This document shows positions 18,402-26,662 of a stretch of 64,000 bases of DNA, one piece after another. The position numbers and the translations under genes were made by a program. A model generated the notes under the pieces. The model did no database searches. It was not told the origin of the DNA and saw only the letters and a program-made list of their open reading frames with translations. The DNA is from CAYREV01 sp964423345. Its GTDB lineage: Bacteria; Bacteroidota; Rhodothermia; Balneolales; Balneolaceae. The stretch is from the NCBI GenBank assembly GCA_964423345.1, contig CAYREV010000013.1, forward strand, positions 7,686 to 71,685, written 5' to 3'. The first letter of the stretch is position 1. Every line of letters begins with the position of its first letter.

Positions 18402-19625
18402 ATGAACCTAAGCGTCAACTCCGAAATCGGCCGCCTCAAGGGCGTCATCGTCCACACTCCCGGCAACGAAGTCTCCCTCGTCAATCCGGAGCTCAAGGAT
18501 GAGCTGCTGTTCGATGACATTATCTTTGAAGATGATGCAAGGCAGGAGCATAAGGATATGCTTGAAATTTTTAAAACGGCGATGCCCGCCGACGGCCGGA
18601 TACTGGAAATTTCCGATCTTTTTCTGGAAACCTTGCAGCAGGAGGAGGCCAGGTCCTTCCTGGTGGAACAGATGATCAGGAACCTGCCCGAGAAAAACAT
18701 CCATACGGTAGAATCGGAACTCCTTAAGCTGGAACCTTCGCAGCTGCTGCAATTTGTTATCGAGGGGACTACCCCCTCCATCAGGGGGTTTACGCTTCTT
18801 CCCACCCCCAACTTGCTCTTTACAAGGGATCTGGCTGCGGTGGTCGGCCCGGGCATTCTGATGTCACGGCCCGCCAAGAAGGCGCGCTTCCGCGAATCAC
18901 TGCTGGCTGAGACGATGGTAAGCTATCACCCGCTGTTCTCGGATATAAAATCCAGGGCCATACGCATCGGCGACCAGGAGTCGATTGAAGGCGGTGATGT
19001 ACTGGTGGCCTCCGACGATGTAGTGCTTATCGGCATGAGCGAGCGCACCTCCTTCAGCGGACTGATGACTGCCACCCGTCAGCTGCTGGAGCAGGGCGTG
19101 GAATACGTGTTGGCCGTCGACATCCCCAAACAGCGCTCTTCCATGCATCTGGATACCATATTCACCTTTACCGACCATGACGAATGCCTCGCCTTTCCGC
19201 CCTCGATTACGGAGCGTCGCGAAAATGTCATCTGCCTCTCCAATCACGACGGCTACATCAAGTCGGAAGCCATGCCCTCCCTGAAAGAGGCCTTGGAGGA
19301 ACTTCTGGGCAGGTCATTCACTTTTATCAAGTGCGGAGGAGAAAACAGGACGAACCAGTTCCGTGAACAGTGGACCGACGGCGCCAATGTCTTTGCCCTT
19401 GCTCCCGGTATTATCACCGGATATGAACGCAATACCAACACCTTCCGGGAACTGGAAAAACACGGCTATGAAATTATGAATCAATATGAGTTTATCGACA
19501 CCTTCAAGGAACGGGAATTTGATCCCACCGATAAAAAAATAGCTATTAGCTTTGTGGGCCATGAACTCTGCCGCGGACGCGGCGGCGCCCGGTGTATGAC
19601 CATGCCCATAGCAAGAGAATCATAA
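18402..19625 (+). CDS. arcA: Arginine deiminase
   Basis: 407 residues from the ATG at 18402; a TTG five codons upstream is possible but less likely. It converts arginine to citrulline and ammonia in the cytoplasm. Family blocks are present: IGRLKGVIVHTPG, NLLFTRDLAAVVG, SIEGGDVLV, MHLDTIFTFTD and the C-terminal GGARCMTMPIARE, with catalytic C398. Length matches the usual 400-410 residues. The partner genes of the classic pathway (ornithine carbamoyltransferase, carbamate kinase, antiporter) are not adjacent. The gene's last 34 bases may overlap the start of the M50 protease gene, which suggests co-transcription. Confidence 0.93.
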   Translation: MNLSVNSEIGRLKGVIVHTPGNEVSLVNPELKDELLFDDIIFEDDARQEHKDMLEIFKTAMPADGRILEISDLFLETLQQEEARSFLVEQMIRNLPEKNIHTVESELLKLEPSQLLQFVIEGTTPSIRGFTLLPTPNLLFTRDLAAVVGPGILMSRPAKKARFRESLLAETMVSYHPLFSDIKSRAIRIGDQESIEGGDVLVASDDVVLIGMSERTSFSGLMTATRQLLEQGVEYVLAVDIPKQRSSMHLDTIFTFTDHDECLAFPPSITERRENVICLSNHDGYIKSEAMPSLKEALEELLGRSFTFIKCGGENRTNQFREQWTDGANVFALAPGIITGYERNTNTFRELEKHGYEIMNQYEFIDTFKEREFDPTDKKIAISFVGHELCRGRGGARCMTMPIARES

Positions 19626-20875
19626 AAACCGAGCCTTTGGACGAACAACAGACGACCCCTACAACTACCCAGCCTGAAATTCACAATACCGTCGAACAGC
19701 CCGTACCCCCTAAACGGAAACGGCCGGAGTTTGATCGCAAGACAATAGGCAAACACCTGGGCCTGTTCCTTCTTACCTTTGCCTGCGTCTCGCTGGTAGG
19801 TGCCAATTTTGTGGGATTCAACTCCCCCTTTTTCCCTATTATCATGCCCGACTCTGTCGATTTCTGGAGAGGGGTGCTCTTTGCCTCACTGCTGCTGGGG
19901 TTTCTTACCGTACACGAGTTCGGCCATTTCTTTGCGGCCCGGTTTCATAAGATCAGGGTTAGCCTGCCCTATTACATCCCCATCCCCCTGGGTATCGGCA
20001 CCATGGGGGCGGTCATCCGTATCAAACAGAAAATCAGCGACTCCAAAAAGATGTTTGACGTTGGTATTGCCGGTCCCCTGGCCGGCTTTGTGGTCTCCCT
20101 GGCCGTCCTGATTATAGGTTTTGCAACGCTGCCGGAGCCAAGCTATATCAACAATTTTGCCGGCCACGATGCCGTGCAGGAATTTGTGGCCGACAATGGC
20201 ACTTTCCCCGAACAGCCCGTCGGGGAGACGGGAGGCAATACCCTTATTGTCGGAGAGACACTGCTTTACAGCTTTCTGGCACAGTTCTTTGAGAACGTTC
20301 CGCCCATGTGGGAGATGTACCACTACCCCTTCCTTTTTGCGGGGTGGCTGGGACTCTTCTTCACGGCACTTAACCTTATGCCCGTAGGGCAACTTGACGG
20401 GGGACATATTCTCTACTCCCTCATCGGTTTTCACAACCACCAGAAAGTAGCCCGCATCTGTTTCGGTGTTCTCAGCGTGCTGGCGGGTATAGAGGCTATC
20501 CCCTTCCTGCACCTTTCCCTCGAAGGCTGGGGTTGGTCGCACCCCCTCGGCATCTACAGCTGGTTTATGTGGGCCGGGGTGCTCTTCTTCCTGCTACGCA
20601 AGGCGTTCCACGCAGACCATGCCTGGATTGCACCTGTGCTTGTGCTCTCGCTGGCAATGTCGGCCTCCTACCTGTATTTTGTCTTGGGAAGCATCACTAC
20701 AACCAGCTCGCTTATCTGGGTATTCTGGTCCTTTTTTGTGGCCTATTTCGTGGGTATCGAGCATCCTCCCGCAGTCTATGAACGTAAACTCAACACCAGC
20801 CGAACCGTGCTGGGCTGGCTGAGCATGATCATCTTTATTCTCTGCATAAGTCCCAACCCCCTTTACTTTGTGTAA
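19592..20875 (+). CDS. Site-2 protease family (M50) intramembrane metalloprotease
   Basis: 427 residues from a GTG at 19592 that overlaps the end of arcA; a TTG at 19637, after the arcA stop, is an alternative start. A polar, proline-rich N-terminus precedes about eight to ten hydrophobic segments. The zinc site is HEFGH at 108-112, and the second motif LNLMPVGQLDGGH at 260-272 supplies the third ligand, D269. The insertion near residues 180-245 is hydrophilic. Proteases of this class cleave membrane-bound anti-sigma factors or other membrane peptides. No anti-sigma gene is adjacent, so the substrate is unknown. Confidence 0.88.
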   Translation: MYDHAHSKRIIKTEPLDEQQTTPTTTQPEIHNTVEQPVPPKRKRPEFDRKTIGKHLGLFLLTFACVSLVGANFVGFNSPFFPIIMPDSVDFWRGVLFASLLLGFLTVHEFGHFFAARFHKIRVSLPYYIPIPLGIGTMGAVIRIKQKISDSKKMFDVGIAGPLAGFVVSLAVLIIGFATLPEPSYINNFAGHDAVQEFVADNGTFPEQPVGETGGNTLIVGETLLYSFLAQFFENVPPMWEMYHYPFLFAGWLGLFFTALNLMPVGQLDGGHILYSLIGFHNHQKVARICFGVLSVLAGIEAIPFLHLSLEGWGWSHPLGIYSWFMWAGVLFFLLRKAFHADHAWIAPVLVLSLAMSASYLYFVLGSITTTSSLIWVFWSFFVAYFVGIEHPPAVYERKLNTSRTVLGWLSMIIFILCISPNPLYFV

Positions 20876-21001
20876 TTTTGCCGCACGATTCAGTATGTTA
20901 TTCACGACCGGGCTCTTTTGTATTGACCGGCACATTGTACCGGCAGGCCGACGGCCCCGGCCCTCAACCCCTAACCCTTTAAGAAATATCTTAAAAATTC
21001 C

Positions 21002-21430
21002 ATGAAATATCTTCTTTCGATGCTAACCCTGCTGCTCTTTATATCATGCAGCAGCGAACCGCCCGGAGATCTGCGCAGCAAGGTCGACGGATTTATTGCC
21101 GAAGACCAATACGAGCAGGCCCTGACCATGATCGACCGGGCAAATCCCGAACAGGCCGATGCCAACCTCGACAGCCTCAGGGAAAAAACCCATCTAAATT
21201 ACGGGATCTACCTGGAATACCGGGGGCCCGAGGGCAGCAGCATGAGAAAACGAATGACGTCGGCACTTGAACAGTATATTGAAGTCCTGAAAATCAATCC
21301 CGACAACCGTAAAGCACGAGCCGAAATAGAGCAGATAATGGGTATCTACAGTACCATGCCCGATAAATCACCCGGGGAGGAGATCATCACCGAACTGAAC
21401 AAACTGGGTTTTGACTACGGGGGCAATTGA
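21002..21430 (+). CDS. Small lipoprotein with TPR-like helices
   Basis: 142 residues. A lipoprotein signal peptide MKYLLSMLTLLLFISC places the lipidated cysteine at about residue 16. The mature part is helical, with segments resembling tetratricopeptide repeats (EDQYEQALTMIDRAN and ALEQYIEVLKINPDNRKARAEIEQI). It probably sits on the periplasmic face of a membrane as a scaffold. It lies between the M50 gene and smpB on the same strand, with 126 bp and 90 bp spacers. No specific function is recognised. Confidence 0.72.
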   Translation: MKYLLSMLTLLLFISCSSEPPGDLRSKVDGFIAEDQYEQALTMIDRANPEQADANLDSLREKTHLNYGIYLEYRGPEGSSMRKRMTSALEQYIEVLKINPDNRKARAEIEQIMGIYSTMPDKSPGEEIITELNKLGFDYGGN

Positions 21431-21520
21431 CATTCACGGTTGTTTGCAACGCTGATACTTCTCCCGTAAAAGCTTATATTCGGTAACAGGAATCCAGTTA
21501 ATTTCAAATCGGCCCTGAAC

Positions 21521-21991
21521 ATGTCCGATAATTCCACACCGACAATCAAGAACCGAAAGGCCCGCCACGAATATAATGTGGAGGAAACCTACGAGGCCGG
21601 CATCGTACTGAAAGGGACGGAGGTAAAATCCCTTCGTGAGGGCAAGGCCAGCTTACAGGAAGCATTCGCTTACCTCCAGGAAGGGGAGGTATGGCTCCGG
21701 GACATGTATATCAAGCCCTATAAGCACGGCTCCCACTCCAACCATGACGAACGCAGGCCCCGCAAGCTGCTACTGAACAAGAGGGAGATTGCCGAACTTG
21801 ACAAAGCGGTTGCACAGAAAGGCTATACCATCATACCCCTCAAGCTTTATTTTAAAAAGGGCTATGCAAAAGTACTGATCGGCCTGGCCAAGGGTAAACA
21901 GAAACACGACAAGCGGGAAGACATCAAGGAGCGGGATACCAAAAGAGAGCTCGAACGAAAATACAAGGGCACCTACAAAGTCAATATGTAG
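21521..21991 (+). CDS. smpB: SsrA-binding protein SmpB
   Basis: 156 residues, the standard length. The OB-fold core contains NRKARHEYNVEETYEAGIVLKGTEVKSLREGKASLQEAF, GEVWLRDMYI and HERRPRKLLL-like segments, and the basic C-terminal tail (KGKQKHDKREDIKERDTKRELERK) inserts into the ribosomal decoding site. It binds tmRNA and rescues stalled ribosomes. The tmRNA gene is not in the window. It ends 3 bp from the stop of the convergent OsmC gene. Confidence 0.97.
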   Translation: MSDNSTPTIKNRKARHEYNVEETYEAGIVLKGTEVKSLREGKASLQEAFAYLQEGEVWLRDMYIKPYKHGSHSNHDERRPRKLLLNKREIAELDKAVAQKGYTIIPLKLYFKKGYAKVLIGLAKGKQKHDKREDIKERDTKRELERKYKGTYKVNM

Positions 21992-21994
21992 GAT

Positions 21995-22492
21995 TCAATC
22001 CTGCAGCTTCAGCCGGGGACTGTTTTTGAGCGTTTGGTATACAACACAGTACCGTTCGGTCAGCTCTTTAAGCTTTTCAACTTTCCCCGGGTCGGCATCC
22101 GTATCCAGTTCAAACCGCAGCCGTATCTCCCTGAACCCTACCGGAACCTCTTTGGACATTCCCAATGTGCCCCTGAAGTCCAGGTCCCCCTCAGCCTTCA
22201 CCCTTCCATTCCTTATCTCGATATCCATGGCGGTGGCAACCGACTTCAATGTTACCCCTGCACAGGCTACGAGCGACTCAAGGAGCATGTCTCCCGAACA
22301 GGCGAAGGAGCCATCGCCCCCCGTAGCCGGATGGAGGCCGGCTTCGGCTTCGCCCGCACTCGTCTCCACCCTGCAGCTAATATCGGAACCCAATGCCGCT
22401 TCAGCATGCAACACCCATTCTGCCTTTTCCGGCTTGTTTTTATATTCCTCTTTCAGCGGAGCCTGAAGCGCTCTAAGATCTGACCTGTCCAT
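21995..22492 (-). CDS. OsmC/Ohr family protein
   Basis: 165 residues, soluble. The two family cysteine regions are visible: DMLLESLVACAGVTLKSVA and the later LTERYCVVYQTLKNS. These are the usual positions of the reactive pair that reduces organic hydroperoxides. An extra cysteine lies in FACSGDM. The sequence looks more like the general OsmC branch than Ohr itself. It converges with smpB and lies about 70 bp beyond the RNase P terminator. Confidence 0.88.
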   Translation of the reverse strand: MDRSDLRALQAPLKEEYKNKPEKAEWVLHAEAALGSDISCRVETSAGEAEAGLHPATGGDGSFACSGDMLLESLVACAGVTLKSVATAMDIEIRNGRVKAEGDLDFRGTLGMSKEVPVGFREIRLRFELDTDADPGKVEKLKELTERYCVVYQTLKNSPRLKLQD

Positions 22493-22563
22493 TTCCCTGT
22501 TTTATTTATTTAGAATTTCTTTTAAAAACATAGCTATTCACTGTTTAATTCATCCTAAAATAC

Positions 22564-22591
22564 AAAAGGCCGCTCTTTCGAGCGGCCTTTT
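22564..22591 (-). terminator. Bidirectional intrinsic terminator after rnpB
   Basis: A 12-bp arm AAAAGGCCGCTC (22564-22575), loop TTTC, and GAGCGGCCTTTT (22580-22591) form a perfect hairpin with T-runs readable on either strand. It lies directly beyond the 3' end of the RNase P RNA. Confidence 0.88.
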
Positions 22592-22630
22592 CATGTAAAA
22601 GCCTGGATGACCTGTAAGCCGAATCCTGTA

Positions 22631-22657
22631 TCCCGCGCATGTGTAATGTGCGGGGCG
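22631..22657 (-). repeat. 27-nt hairpin repeat, copy in presumed P19
   Basis: Copy C of a palindromic unit (plus-strand core CCCGCGCAT...ATGTGCGGG). It matches copy A at 22 of 27 positions, and a G-U pair keeps the stem. Confidence 0.75.
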
Positions 22658-22823
22658 GCAATCATTTATCTGCTTCCCGAATCACTTCGGGACTCAAGCG
22701 TTCCACCCGGCCGTATAGCGACGAGCTGCGCACGACCTGCATGAACTTGCACCTTGTGAGGTTTACCCTGCCCCTGATGTCACCACCAGGGCGGTGGGCT
22801 CTTACCCCACCTTTGCACCCTTA

Positions 22824-22850
22824 CCCCGTACATAGATTATGTGCAGGGCG
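22824..22850 (-). repeat. 27-nt hairpin repeat, copy in presumed P12
   Basis: Copy B (CCCCGTACATA...TATGTGCAGGG on the plus strand). It matches copy A at 23 of 27 positions. Confidence 0.75.
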
Positions 22851-22934
22851 GTATGTTTTCTGTGGCACTGTCTATCCGGTTACCCGGATCTTCCCGTTAG
22901 GAAGCACAATACTCGTTGGTGTTCGGACTTTCCT

Positions 22935-22961
22935 CCCCGCACATAAGTTATGTGCGGGGCG
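22935..22961 (-). repeat. 27-nt hairpin repeat, copy in presumed P3
   Basis: Copy A is a perfect palindrome with 12-bp arms (CCCCGCACATAA, centre G, then its complement) followed by CG. Confidence 0.8.
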
Positions 22962-23075
22962 ATTGCCCGGTCATCCACTCTTCAAAATACAAAAAATCGG
23001 CCGGATATTCAGTTCAAACAAAAAACACGCACCGGTCCGGTACGTGTTGAAAAGCAGATCTGCAGGGACTGTGTG

Positions 23076-23807
23076 CTAGGAGAGCTCCTCTTTTGCTTTC
23101 TCGAAGAATGAGGGATCTACCACGATACGGCCGCTGTTTTCATCGATTATGATCTTGTTTTTGCGGCGGACCTCCACCTGTGTCTGCGGGGGCAGCGCCA
23201 TACCAAGTGCCGCTCCTTTTTCCATGGGTACCACCGCCAATCCGTTGGCCAGGCCGTTGCGCAGGCGCTTATAGCTTCGAAGGTATCGAGAGTCAATGTT
23301 TTTTTCGATCTTTTCCCGGGTTTTTATCAGCCCCTCCTCTTCATCTTCCGTCTCCTTTACGACCTTCTCGAGGTTTTTCTTCTTTTCCTCGTGAAGCTTT
23401 TCCACTTCTTCCAGCTTCTCCCTGGCTTCTTCCATCTCAGGCCCGATCTCCTCAAGTCGTTTTTCAATCTCTTCCTTGCGCGACTCCGAGTTTTCAATAA
23501 CCTGTTTTTGGGCTTCAATTTCTTTGGTGAGGGCATCGTACTCACGGTTGTTGCGAACAGAAGTCTGCTGGTCTTCATACTTCTTCATCTTCTCTTCGGC
23601 GTCCTTGATCTCCAGCTCCATGTTCTTTTTTTCCACCTTGAGGTTTTTCTCCTCTTCCTCGAGCTGGCTGATCTTCGCCTCGTAACGGTTGATGTCTGTC
23701 TCAATATCCAGAACCTCCTCGGGCAGGTCGCCCCGAAGCTGTTTAAGCTGGTCAATTCTGCTGTCGATGTACTGAAGATTGGCTAATTGTTGAAGTACTT
23801 CTTCCAT
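23076..23807 (-). CDS. Coiled-coil protein with cysteine-less zinc-ribbon-like end
   Basis: 243 residues. Residues 1-180 are a long charged coiled coil rich in E and K. The C-terminus (about 190-235: GAALGMALPPQ...NKIIIDENSGRIVVD) matches the C4 zinc-ribbon end of the CT398/zf-RING_7 family, but the four cysteines are replaced, by my alignment at G198, L201, D222 and S225. Relatives are of unknown function and often sit next to nif3, as here: the Nif3 gene ends 18 bp upstream. Both genes are on the minus strand and probably form an operon. Confidence 0.82.
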   Translation of the reverse strand: MEEVLQQLANLQYIDSRIDQLKQLRGDLPEEVLDIETDINRYEAKISQLEEEEKNLKVEKKNMELEIKDAEEKMKKYEDQQTSVRNNREYDALTKEIEAQKQVIENSESRKEEIEKRLEEIGPEMEEAREKLEEVEKLHEEKKKNLEKVVKETEDEEEGLIKTREKIEKNIDSRYLRSYKRLRNGLANGLAVVPMEKGAALGMALPPQTQVEVRRKNKIIIDENSGRIVVDPSFFEKAKEELS

Positions 23808-23825
23808 AAATTGGTTGTTCGTCGT

Positions 23826-24881
23826 TTAATCCTGGGGGTTTTGTTTAATATCGGGTATAAATACATTCATCGGGTTCGTGGTGACACCTGTTTCAAAAAC
23901 TTCAATCTCTTCAAAAGCTTCCGCCAGCTCTTTCTGAAGGGCTTCCACTATCGGCACTTCACTCTCATAATGGCCCACATCAACCAGCAGAAAGTCCTCC
24001 GCATCGGTAAAGTAATCGTGGTATTTAATGTCGGCCGTCACAAATGCCTGTACCCCTTCGCCTATGGCTTTACGGGCAAGGGAAACCCCTGCACCACCAC
24101 ATACGGCAACTTTTTTGATCTGTTCCGCGCTTCCGGAGTACCGCACGGCCCTGACATTAAGCGACCTGGAAACCACATCCAGGAAGTCCCCTTGTGTGAG
24201 TCCCTGGTCGCGGTAATAACCGACCACGCCCATGCCCACATTGCTTGACGGGCTGGCAATATCCATGATCCTGAAGCTGCTGCGTTCCAGCAGGCCGTTC
24301 TTCTTCAATTCTTTTTTCAGGCCAGACACATTATGCTCGTCAATAATCGCTTCATAGGTAAACTGTTCTCCCTTCCGCCCTTCCACCGTATAATAATGCG
24401 CTTCTTCGGCCGAGTAGTAGTTCAGCAATTTCAGCATCGATTCGCTGTCAGAATGGGAGGTCGTTAACACAATCTTGCGGCTGATATTATAACTGCTGTC
24501 CAGAAATTGCAGGTTTTCAAGGCCCAGCTTCTGTGCCAGCACAAATGAGACTCCATCCAGGGCCGCATCAAGATTGGTATGTGCCGCTATCAGGGATATG
24601 TCATTCCTGATAAGGGCATAGATAATATTTCCCTGCTCGTTGGTGGGATTGATGCGGTCAATGCTTTGAAAGATAAGGGGATGGTGGGCAACAATAAGTT
24701 CACAACCCTTCTCTATAGCTTCTTCCACTACTTCCATCGTTATATCCAGGCAGGTCAGAGCTTTTGACACCGACTGCTCCGGATCTCCAATCAGCAAACC
24801 GACGTTATCGTAATCCAGCTTTGTATTGGGCGGCGCCCATTGATTCAGGAAGGTAGAAATATGCTGAACCTGGATATTCAT
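23826..24881 (-). CDS. Nif3-like dinuclear metal centre protein (YbgI/YqfO family)
   Basis: 351 residues. Metal-ligand motifs of the family are visible: VAHHPLIF (H66, H67), AHTNLDAA (H101, D105) and the C-terminal VDVGHYESE. The length and the central insertion domain (about 125-225) match the longer YqfO-type members. Biochemical function is unsettled in the literature; GTP cyclohydrolase-like activity has been proposed for relatives. It heads the two-gene unit with the coiled-coil protein. The AT-rich 247 bp before it holds its promoter. Confidence 0.9.
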   Translation of the reverse strand: MNIQVQHISTFLNQWAPPNTKLDYDNVGLLIGDPEQSVSKALTCLDITMEVVEEAIEKGCELIVAHHPLIFQSIDRINPTNEQGNIIYALIRNDISLIAAHTNLDAALDGVSFVLAQKLGLENLQFLDSSYNISRKIVLTTSHSDSESMLKLLNYYSAEEAHYYTVEGRKGEQFTYEAIIDEHNVSGLKKELKKNGLLERSSFRIMDIASPSSNVGMGVVGYYRDQGLTQGDFLDVVSRSLNVRAVRYSGSAEQIKKVAVCGGAGVSLARKAIGEGVQAFVTADIKYHDYFTDAEDFLLVDVGHYESEVPIVEALQKELAEAFEEIEVFETGVTTNPMNVFIPDIKQNPQD

Positions 24882-25128
24882 TGCTGGTAGTCTGCCTCCG
24901 TCTTTGGGATTCCAGGTAGCAGGTCTAGCACATTTGATACAAAAGTAAAACGATCGTTCACCTTAGATATTTTCAGAATCGGATGGAATAAAATATTATT
25001 TGCATTCTGATTCAGAACCCAAAAATACGATTTAAATCCATTTGTTAAAAGCTTATTTTTAACAGAATCGTTCAACCTATATTTTTTAACAAAGCTCAAG
25101 CTTTAACACCGACTATATTCAAACTCCG

Positions 25129-25827
25129 ATGCCCGATAATATTTGCCAAAACCTTACCGATGTTCAAAAAAGAATTCGTAAAGCGTGCGACCGGGCCGGC
25201 CGTTCGGCCGACGAGGTATCCCTTATAGCGATCACCAAAACCAAGCCGGTGGAGGATATCCGTGAAGCTTTGGGATGCGGGCAGATTCACTTTGGCGAAA
25301 ATCGTGCCCGGGAGCTTGAGGAAAAGATGGAAGCCCTTGACGAGAATACCATACAATGGCACATGGTGGGCCCGCTTCAGACCAACAAAATCAAGTATAT
25401 GGTCGACCGGGTCAACTGGATCGATTCGGTTCCCAAAAAAAAGACCCTGCGGGAAATTGAGAAACGGGCTTCCCGCATCGACCGGGTCATAAACACGCTC
25501 ATACAAGTTAATATCAGCGGGGAGGACCAAAAAAGCGGCTGTGATCCGGAAGACCTTCCGGAAATCCTTGAATATGCAAGCGGGCTGGAACATGCCCGCG
25601 TCCGGGGACTGATGGGCATAGCCACCCTGGTGGACGACCCGGAAGAAGTCCGCGGAGAGTTCAGGATGATGCGGGAGCTGCTGGAAGAGCATCAGTCCTA
25701 TAACTGCGAAAATATTACCCTGGAGCACCTCTCCATGGGCATGACCAATGATATGGAAGTGGCTATTGAAGAAGGCTCGACCATGATTCGGGTAGGACGT
25801 GCAATTTTTGGGGCCAGAGATTATTAA
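25129..25827 (+). CDS. YggS family PLP homeostasis protein
   Basis: 232 residues, single-domain TIM barrel binding pyridoxal phosphate. The PLP lysine is K37 in LIAITKTKP; GENRARELEEK, HMVGPLQTNK, SMGMTNDMEVAIEEGSTMIRVGRAIFG are the other conserved blocks. It maintains free PLP and amino-acid balance rather than catalysing turnover. It is followed by a 166-bp spacer with a nested stem structure and then the PspB-like genes. Confidence 0.95.
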   Translation: MPDNICQNLTDVQKRIRKACDRAGRSADEVSLIAITKTKPVEDIREALGCGQIHFGENRARELEEKMEALDENTIQWHMVGPLQTNKIKYMVDRVNWIDSVPKKKTLREIEKRASRIDRVINTLIQVNISGEDQKSGCDPEDLPEILEYASGLEHARVRGLMGIATLVDDPEEVRGEFRMMRELLEEHQSYNCENITLEHLSMGMTNDMEVAIEEGSTMIRVGRAIFGARDY

Positions 25828-25835
25828 CAGGGCCT

Positions 25836-25900
25836 GTTGCGAAGGAGTGCAAAAGGCCCGTTCGGGCTGAACGGCATCAAAAATGCACTCGGGCGACAAC
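25836..25900. other. Nested stem structure, candidate structured RNA or palindromic element
   Basis: Three helices nest in 65 nt: GTTGCG with CGACAAC (one bulged A; 25836-25841, 25894-25900), GAGTGCA with TGCACTC (25845-25851, 25884-25890), and inner GGCCCG-tt-CGGGCT (25855-25868). No T-run follows, so a simple terminator is not a good fit. Confidence 0.5.
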
Positions 25901-25993
25901 AAATCCCGGCTGATTACGTAATATTGCATGTTTCAATATCCTTGATATTTAGTACATTACCTTATTAACCAAGGTTATTACAGGTGAAAAATT

Positions 25994-26302
25994 ATGTCAG
26001 GTTGGATCTGGGTAGCAATAATTGCGATTGTCGGCAGTTTCATCGTTGAATACCAGAAGAACAAGATGAAAATGAAGAACCGGAGTCTTCAGAATGAAGA
26101 GGAAGTAGACGACCTGCGAAAACTTGTCAACACCCTTAAAACCCGCATCGAAAACCTGGAAGCTATAGCGGCCGGCGAGCCGGACGAGTTCAAGACAGGT
26201 TCCGGAGCCGGCATGAAAGAGATAGAGATCGATGAAATCGATCCCCGGGAGGAAAACAAACAGAAAGTTTCGGATTTAGCCGATAAACGGAGGAACCGGT
26301 AA
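25994..26302 (+). CDS. Small PspB-like membrane protein
   Basis: 102 residues with a ribosome binding site AGGTG about 8 bases before the ATG. One N-terminal helix (residues 3-19) is followed by a basic stretch and an amphipathic coiled coil, DDLRKLVNTLKTRIENLEAIAAGE. This resembles the C-terminal half of phage-shock protein B (RMRERIQSLEAILDAE pattern). The remaining tail is acidic. Its stop codon overlaps the next start (TAATG), so the two are coupled. The PspB assignment is based on pattern only. Confidence 0.65.
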   Translation: MSGWIWVAIIAIVGSFIVEYQKNKMKMKNRSLQNEEEVDDLRKLVNTLKTRIENLEAIAAGEPDEFKTGSGAGMKEIEIDEIDPREENKQKVSDLADKRRNR

Positions 26303-26622
26303 TGGAAGAACTAATTATTGTATTTAGCTTTGCAGCATTTGTCTGTTTGGGTATCTACAGGTTGATCAGAGCCAAAATCGAACAGAATAACGGTATTAAC
26401 GACGAAACCTTCGAGCGTCTGGCCCGTGCATTTATGCACCACCGCAAGGAGACCGAACAGAGGCTCCAAAACCTGGAGGCGATCGTTACGGAAGAACCTG
26501 AGCATACCAAGAAGACCGGAAACAGCCACCGGGCCATCGAGTTGCCGGACGAAGAGGAAAAGGAAAAGGATGAGTCCGGCCCGGAAAGTCAAAACAACCT
26601 CAGAAACATGTTGCGGGAGTAA
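26302..26622 (+). CDS. Second small PspB-like membrane protein
   Basis: 106 residues, starting in a TAATG overlap with the preceding gene and preceded by GGAGG. One N-terminal helix (about 4-22) and a coiled coil, RLARAFMHHRKETEQRLQNLEAIVTEE, again fit PspB. The last 40 residues are highly charged (EEEKEKDESGPES). It is a paralogue or partner of the preceding protein and may form a hetero-oligomer with it in the inner membrane. A psp-type envelope-stress role is only inferred. Confidence 0.65.
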   Translation: MEELIIVFSFAAFVCLGIYRLIRAKIEQNNGINDETFERLARAFMHHRKETEQRLQNLEAIVTEEPEHTKKTGNSHRAIELPDEEEKEKDESGPESQNNLRNMLRE

Positions 26623-26662
26623 CTGTTCAATCTATTTGAATTCACTTTAGGGAACATATATT

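Larger units (their letters stand above)
22600..22984 (-). ncRNA. rnpB: RNase P RNA, bacterial type A
   Basis: Ribozyme subunit that matures tRNA 5' ends. On the minus strand the 5' conserved block GAGGAAAGTCCGAAC is at 22921-22935, GGTAAGAGCCCACCG is at 22792-22806, and the 3' block around CAGGATTCGGCTTA is near 22617-22631. Closing helix P1 pairs GGATGACC (22969-22976) with GGTCATCC (22605-22612). The exact ends are estimated from P1. A near-identical 27-nt hairpin occurs three times, where P3, P12 and P19 are expected. The terminator follows immediately. Confidence 0.95.

Noticed and set aside
22639..23079. Plus-strand frame across rnpB
   Set aside because: It only reads through the antisense of the RNase P RNA gene.
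24878..25099. 73-codon frame ending in an ATGA overlap with the Nif3 start
   Set aside because: It begins at TTG, is AT-rich unlike neighbouring genes, resembles no family I know, and occupies the expected promoter region.
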